From: Atrichornis clamosus | Lineage: Eukaryota > Chordata > Aves > Passeriformes > Menuridae | Length of the DNA: 64,000 bases | Assembly: GCA_013400975.1 (NCBI GenBank) | Contig: WBMZ01012046.1 | Coordinates: forward strand, 49,303-113,302 | Reading direction: 5' to 3' | Shown here: one piece after another, positions 60,712-64,000 of the stretch | Layout of the letters: each line of letters opens with the position of its first letter | Numbering within the stretch: position 1 is the first letter of the stretch | Program-made: the position numbers and the translations under genes | The notes under the pieces: model-generated | The model's database searches: none | Seen by the model: the letters and a program-made list of their open reading frames with translations, nothing else | What the model was told of the DNA's origin: nothing

Positions 60712-61267
60712 TGCCTTTTCGGCCCCCTAAAGAATAAAGAGCTGGACAAGGGTAGGTGATAAACACGGTTACTTTTAATGAAGGACCCTCATGCTGCACA
60801 ACACGCCGAGAATGTCTGCTGAAGAAGCACATGTGATATAGAACAAGTAGCATTTTTATAAGTTTAACAAACTGCATAACTAACTAAAATCTCCAATCAG
60901 GAACAGAAGATGAAGTAATTGACATGAACCTCCAATGGTATGTGTTATGAGAAAATTTTCAGAAAGGTATTTCATTGTTTTGAGAAAAAGTCTCTCGGGA
61001 AGGCGTTAGTTGTGTCTCCCTTCACCAATTGTTATGAGAAAATGTCTCTAGAAGACACCTGTTGTTTATGAGAGAATATATTGGGATGGTGTCTTGTCCT
61101 TGGTTCCAAGAAAAGACTTAGACCAGGCATGGCCCTCAGAAATCTGTGTACTTATAAGGAAAAGTACTGAGGGCCTGAGGTTAAGAAACTATAACTATAT
61201 AGTAACATACGAATATATATATATATATATATATATATAAAGAATAAAAGCAAAAATCATTTCAGCA
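60712..61267 (-). mobile_element. ERV-like solo LTR, copy 2 of a pair
   Basis: Diverged homologue of 45183-45848 in the same orientation, 15.5 kb to its right. On the minus strand it has a reversed CCAAT box, a good TATA box CTTATAAAAATG (plus 60851-60862) and ATTAAA (60774-60779), then about 60 bases of U5 to the terminal GGCA. The short terminal inverted repeat extends to TTGATGC / GCATCAA in this copy. Tandem U3 repeats start at about 60941, 60975, 61029 and 61062, and a (TA)n tract lies at 61203-61240. No internal retroviral sequence and no target-site duplication found. Confidence 0.78.
61203..61240. repeat. (TA)n tract inside LTR copy 2
   Basis: About 15 TA units, longer than in copy 1 but at the equivalent position. 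This shows expansion of a shared ancestral tract. Confidence 0.9.
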
Positions 61268-62551
61268 TCAATGTACTGCACAGTTGGTCATCTCAGCGTG
61301 GTTATTTCTGTTCCTCCATGCCCTTTTTGCTCCTGTCCTGAGTGCTCCTAATATGATGCTACCACTAACAGGAAAGCTCTACATTCAAATACAAATTATG
61401 CAAGTTCAAACTTTTATTTTAAAACAGGTGCCATGCAACTACAGATTTTACAGCGCAGTTTGTGTGAGCTTTGCAAACATCCTAAGCAAACAAACTCTGC
61501 AGGAAACATAATCCTATTATTTTACTAATGTTTGGGATACTGTCTCACGGGGATCATCATTTGCAACAAAGTGGCTGCTCACTTCCTTCACAGGGTGATC
61601 TTTGTACATAGTATTGCTATTTTCCTGTGTTGACATCTATTGGAGAAATAGTTTGTACTAGTTACAAAAACCGCCTAGCTTGATGATCTTATGACTTGTT
61701 ATTAAACCTCACAAATGTATTATTCACTGGGTTTCCAATCATGTTTTCTCTCAGTACCTATCAAACATTCTTCAGTTATTGCCTGCTCCCCAACAGACCT
61801 TTTCTAATGGCATTTTTGATACTTTTACACCTTATAGAACATGTACCATCCTCCTTAACTTTAATTCCAGGACCCATTTCATCATTCACACTTGCACGCT
61901 CTCAGCATTTTAGCTCCTGTCACAAGGAGTTATTTGCACATCATCTTAGGGTGTTGGATAGCCAAACAGGTTGGGGGTACAGGAAAGAGGACAACAGGGC
62001 TCTATCCTACCACTTGGTGACTTAGCTAAGGGAGAGAGGCAGCTGCTCTGGGAGGCAGAAGGTGTATTTCAGGAGACTGCTTCTGAAGGCATTTATTCCC
62101 TATGTATTGGCAGGTCAAGGGTTGAGAATGTATGGCTAGTCCCCTCCATTGATATTCTTAAGCAGGGAATGACATTTATCTCTTAACAATTCCTCACTGT
62201 GAAGCCACATCTGTTCCTCCACCCCAAAACAACCTGTAGTATTGTTCTCTTGTGATGATAAATTATAGGTGTGAAACATGCTGAATCATGACAATGCTCC
62301 TGTACACAGTTGTTCCTCATGCTGAAGAAATGACTATTTTATCATGTATGGTTTTTTATGGTCCTGTTTCTTATGGGACCAATGTTAGGGTCTAGATGAA
62401 ATTGCAAGGGAGTGGGAAGTACACTAGCTGCTCTGGGATTTTAAGCATAGCCATCTGGAATAGTCTGAGGAACCTGGATGGGTTTATGATTGACCAGTGA
62501 CCAACATGTAAGCAAGCAATGCTTGATGTCTGCACGTGTACTTCATACAAT
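61268..62551. other. Unique non-coding DNA
   Basis: No recognised element. Frames at 61284-61511 and 61696-62025 have no known domain. Confidence 0.5.
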
Positions 62552-62669
62552 CTCACAGAATCAAAGAATGGTTTGGTTTGGAAGGGACCTTAGACATTAT
62601 CTGTTTCCAACCCGTCCTGCTATGGGCAGGGACACCTTCCACTAGACCAATTTGCTTGAAGTCCTGTCC
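62552..62669 (-). repeat. CR1 LINE tail, antisense, first half (interrupted)
   Basis: Plus strand reads TCACAGAATCAAAGAATGG, TTTGGAAGGGACCTTAGACA, CTGCTATGGGCAGGGACACC and TTCCACTAGACCAA, the reverse complement of a CR1 3' end. It breaks at GTCC (62666-62669) and resumes at 63222, so this CR1 was split by the LTR that follows. Confidence 0.95.
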
Positions 62670-63221
62670 TGAGAGTTAATACAGAGATCAGAAATTTCCG
62701 TTCCCCTGAAGTTGCTAGATAGAGCTTGAAGACTAAGTAGCAAAAAAAGATAAAGGAATGTAAAAGTATGCACCCAGGATGATAAACATAGCTGGAATCA
62801 GTGGATGAACAGATAATGAGGAATAGTGTGGGGATTTTGGCAAAGTTATGTAACAAGAAGCAACAGCACATGCCCGAAGAAAAGTTCAAGGAAAGGCCAT
62901 CTGTAATACTTGGGGAACTTGGTGAGTATGACCACCAGAGACCTTTTTAGACGACCCTCTAGGACCACAAAAGGACTTCCAATAGGAGACAGATGCATGC
63001 AAATTAGTTCTAGGAAAAGTGATGTTTACATATTAGTTAATAAGTACTCTGTAATGCATATGATCATGATGGAATAAATACCTTGTTTCAGAGTTTCAGG
63101 ACACACATCAGATTAAGGGAGCTGTCCTTCTGATGTGTCCAATGCTGTGATAAAAGAATGCATGATTTCTAATACTCAAAATTGTGTTAGAGAGTTTGTT
63201 TTCTAGCCGATTTCAGTATTA
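62670..63221 (+). mobile_element. Solo LTR (552 bp) inserted in a CR1
   Basis: Lies exactly between the two halves of one CR1 and is flanked by GTCC on both sides (62666-62669 and 63222-63225), a 4-bp target-site duplication. It begins TGAGAG and ends CAGTATTA, so the 3' CA is decayed or shifted. AATAAA is at about 63073. The final GAGAGTTTGTTTTCTAGCC-like sequence resembles the U5 ends of avian ERV LTRs, favouring plus orientation. There are no coding remnants, so it is a solo LTR left after recombination of a provirus. Confidence 0.8.
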
Positions 63222-63305
63222 GTCCAACCTGGCCTTGAACACTCCCAGGGATGGGGCATCCGCAAGTTCTCTGGGCAACGTGTTCCAGTGTCTCATTGGC
63301 ACAAT
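63222..63305 (-). repeat. CR1 LINE tail, antisense, second half
   Basis: Continues the CR1 interrupted at 62669: GTCCAACCTGGCCTTGAACA, CTCCCAGGGATGGGGCATCC, TCTCTGGGCAACGTGTTCCA. Joined conceptually, the two halves follow the CR1 tail without a gap apart from the duplicated GTCC. Confidence 0.95.
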
Positions 63306-63535
63306 ACTTAAGGCCTTTGATTCAACAAAATGTATCTAAACCAGAATTGTACTTTTCTGTTGTACCTTTTTAATTGTACCAATCACCAATTACCTTTAGT
63401 CAGGTAATGTGGCTGCATGTGGTGGTGTATCTGTGAGCCCCAAACTGAACACAGGCCAAAATTTACAGACTCCCACTTGCACACAGAGCAGGGAGAAGGG
63501 CAACCTCTTTTAATCCCTGTCCAAGGGACAAAGGC
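63306..63535. other. Short spacer between CR1 copies
   Basis: No recognised element. Confidence 0.5.
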
Positions 63536-63765
63536 CTCTCATAGAATCACAGAGTGGGTCAGGTTGGAAGGGACCAGAGTGGGTCAGCTGGTCCAAGCTC
63601 CCTGCTCAAGCAGGGTCATGCCAGAGCACATGGCACAGGATTGCATCGAGACAGTTCTTCAGTATCTCCAGTGAGGGAGACTCCACAACATCTCTGGGCA
63701 GCCTGTTTCAGTGTCCGCAGAGTAAAGAAGTTTTTCCTCATATTCAGGTGGAACTTCTTGTCCTT
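63536..63765 (-). repeat. CR1 LINE 3' fragment, antisense
   Basis: Plus strand reads CATAGAATCACAGAGTGGGT, GGTTGGAAGGGACC, CCTGCTCAAGCAGGGTCATG, GGAGACTCCACAACATCTCT and GTAAAGAAGTTTTTCCTCAT, the reverse complement of an avian CR1 tail over about 230 bases. It ends where the CpG island begins. A nearby GGGTCAG is duplicated within it (about 63556 and 63583). Confidence 0.95.
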
Positions 63766-64000
63766 CTTCTCACCCGGACAGAGCGAGGTTGCGCACCCAG
63801 CCGAGAGAGGGCGGCCACTGAGGCAGGCGCTGAGCGAGCTCCAGCGGGGCCGGTAGGAGCTCTCCGGGCGGTGCGTGTGGGCTGGCGGGGCACGGCCCGG
63901 GGCTCCGGGGGGCTCCCGCCGGCGGTCGGGCCGGTTCCCGCAGGGCGGGCGGGGCAGCGCCGGCCGCACGTAGGCGGTGGCGGGGGCGTGTCCCGCAGGG
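63766..64000. promoter_or_regulatory. CpG island, left part, running off the window
   Basis: About 30 CpGs in 235 bases, with very high GC content against an AT-rich background. It contains the GC box GGGCGGGGC (63947-63955) and a KLF-type GGGGGCGTG (63982-63990). In birds such islands usually mark promoters, so a gene probably starts within or just beyond the right edge. Its strand is unknown. A 117-residue minus frame runs from the island into the CR1 and is not credible as an exon. A TATA box is not seen. Confidence 0.8.

Noticed and set aside
63616..63969. Proline/arginine-rich minus frame crossing the CpG island
   Set aside because: Its C-terminal half is translated CR1, and its N-terminal half is the usual P/R/G pattern of any GC-rich island.
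1..64000. tRNA, rRNA, known miRNA or processed pseudogene
   Set aside because: A reading for tRNA B-box patterns, familiar miRNA seeds and intronless copies of common housekeeping genes found nothing convincing. A tool-based search could still find small RNAs I missed.

Overview
This is nuclear DNA from a bird, most likely a neoavian and probably a songbird. The evidence is the repeat content: many 3'-truncated CR1 LINE fragments with avian-type 3' ends, one much older CR1/L3-like LINE, and several solo LTRs of endogenous-retrovirus families common in neoavian and passerine genomes. The rest is AT-rich, CpG-poor, non-coding sequence with microsatellites. I found no bacterial-style operon, CRISPR array, tRNA or rRNA, and no protein-coding exon I can defend. 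All long open frames look like chance frames or cross repeats. The window is best read as intergenic or intronic DNA ending at the edge of a CpG island. || Layout. 1-8.5 kb: unique AT-rich DNA with one microsatellite. 8.5-9.3 kb: an antisense CR1 tail, then an isolated CpG-dense patch with CUX/ONECUT-like and forkhead-like motifs. 9.3-15.7 kb: unique DNA. 15.7-24.1 kb: three LTR-like elements (15.74-16.54, about 19.73-20.32, 23.55-24.06 kb), two CR1 fragments and two short tandem duplications. 24-30 kb: unique DNA. 30-31.4 kb: two LTRs of different families meeting tail to tail. 33.5-37 kb: a tandem duplication and a 1.5-kb decayed CR1/L3-like LINE that still shows reverse-transcriptase motifs. 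37.8-42.7 kb: CR1 tails, a 97-bp imperfect palindrome, a homeodomain-motif cluster and small repeats. 45.2-45.8 and 60.7-61.3 kb: two diverged copies of one LTR, each carrying tandem U3 repeats and a (TA)n tract. 47.2 and 48.1 kb: a diverged 135-bp repeat pair sharing a GATA-type core. About 50 kb: a weak minus-strand promoter/donor candidate. 54.1 kb: a cruciform-prone microsatellite. 62.5-63.3 kb: a CR1 split by a solo LTR. 63.5-64.0 kb: another CR1 abutting a strong CpG island that runs off the right edge and probably marks a promoter outside the window. || The repeats give a relative history: the L3-like LINE is oldest, then the CR1 tails, and at least one LTR landed inside a CR1. The candidate regulatory segments are the 9.2-kb CpG patch, the 40.05-kb motif cluster, the 47/48-kb pair and the terminal CpG island. 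These are motif-level inferences. I see no convincing previously undescribed biological system here.
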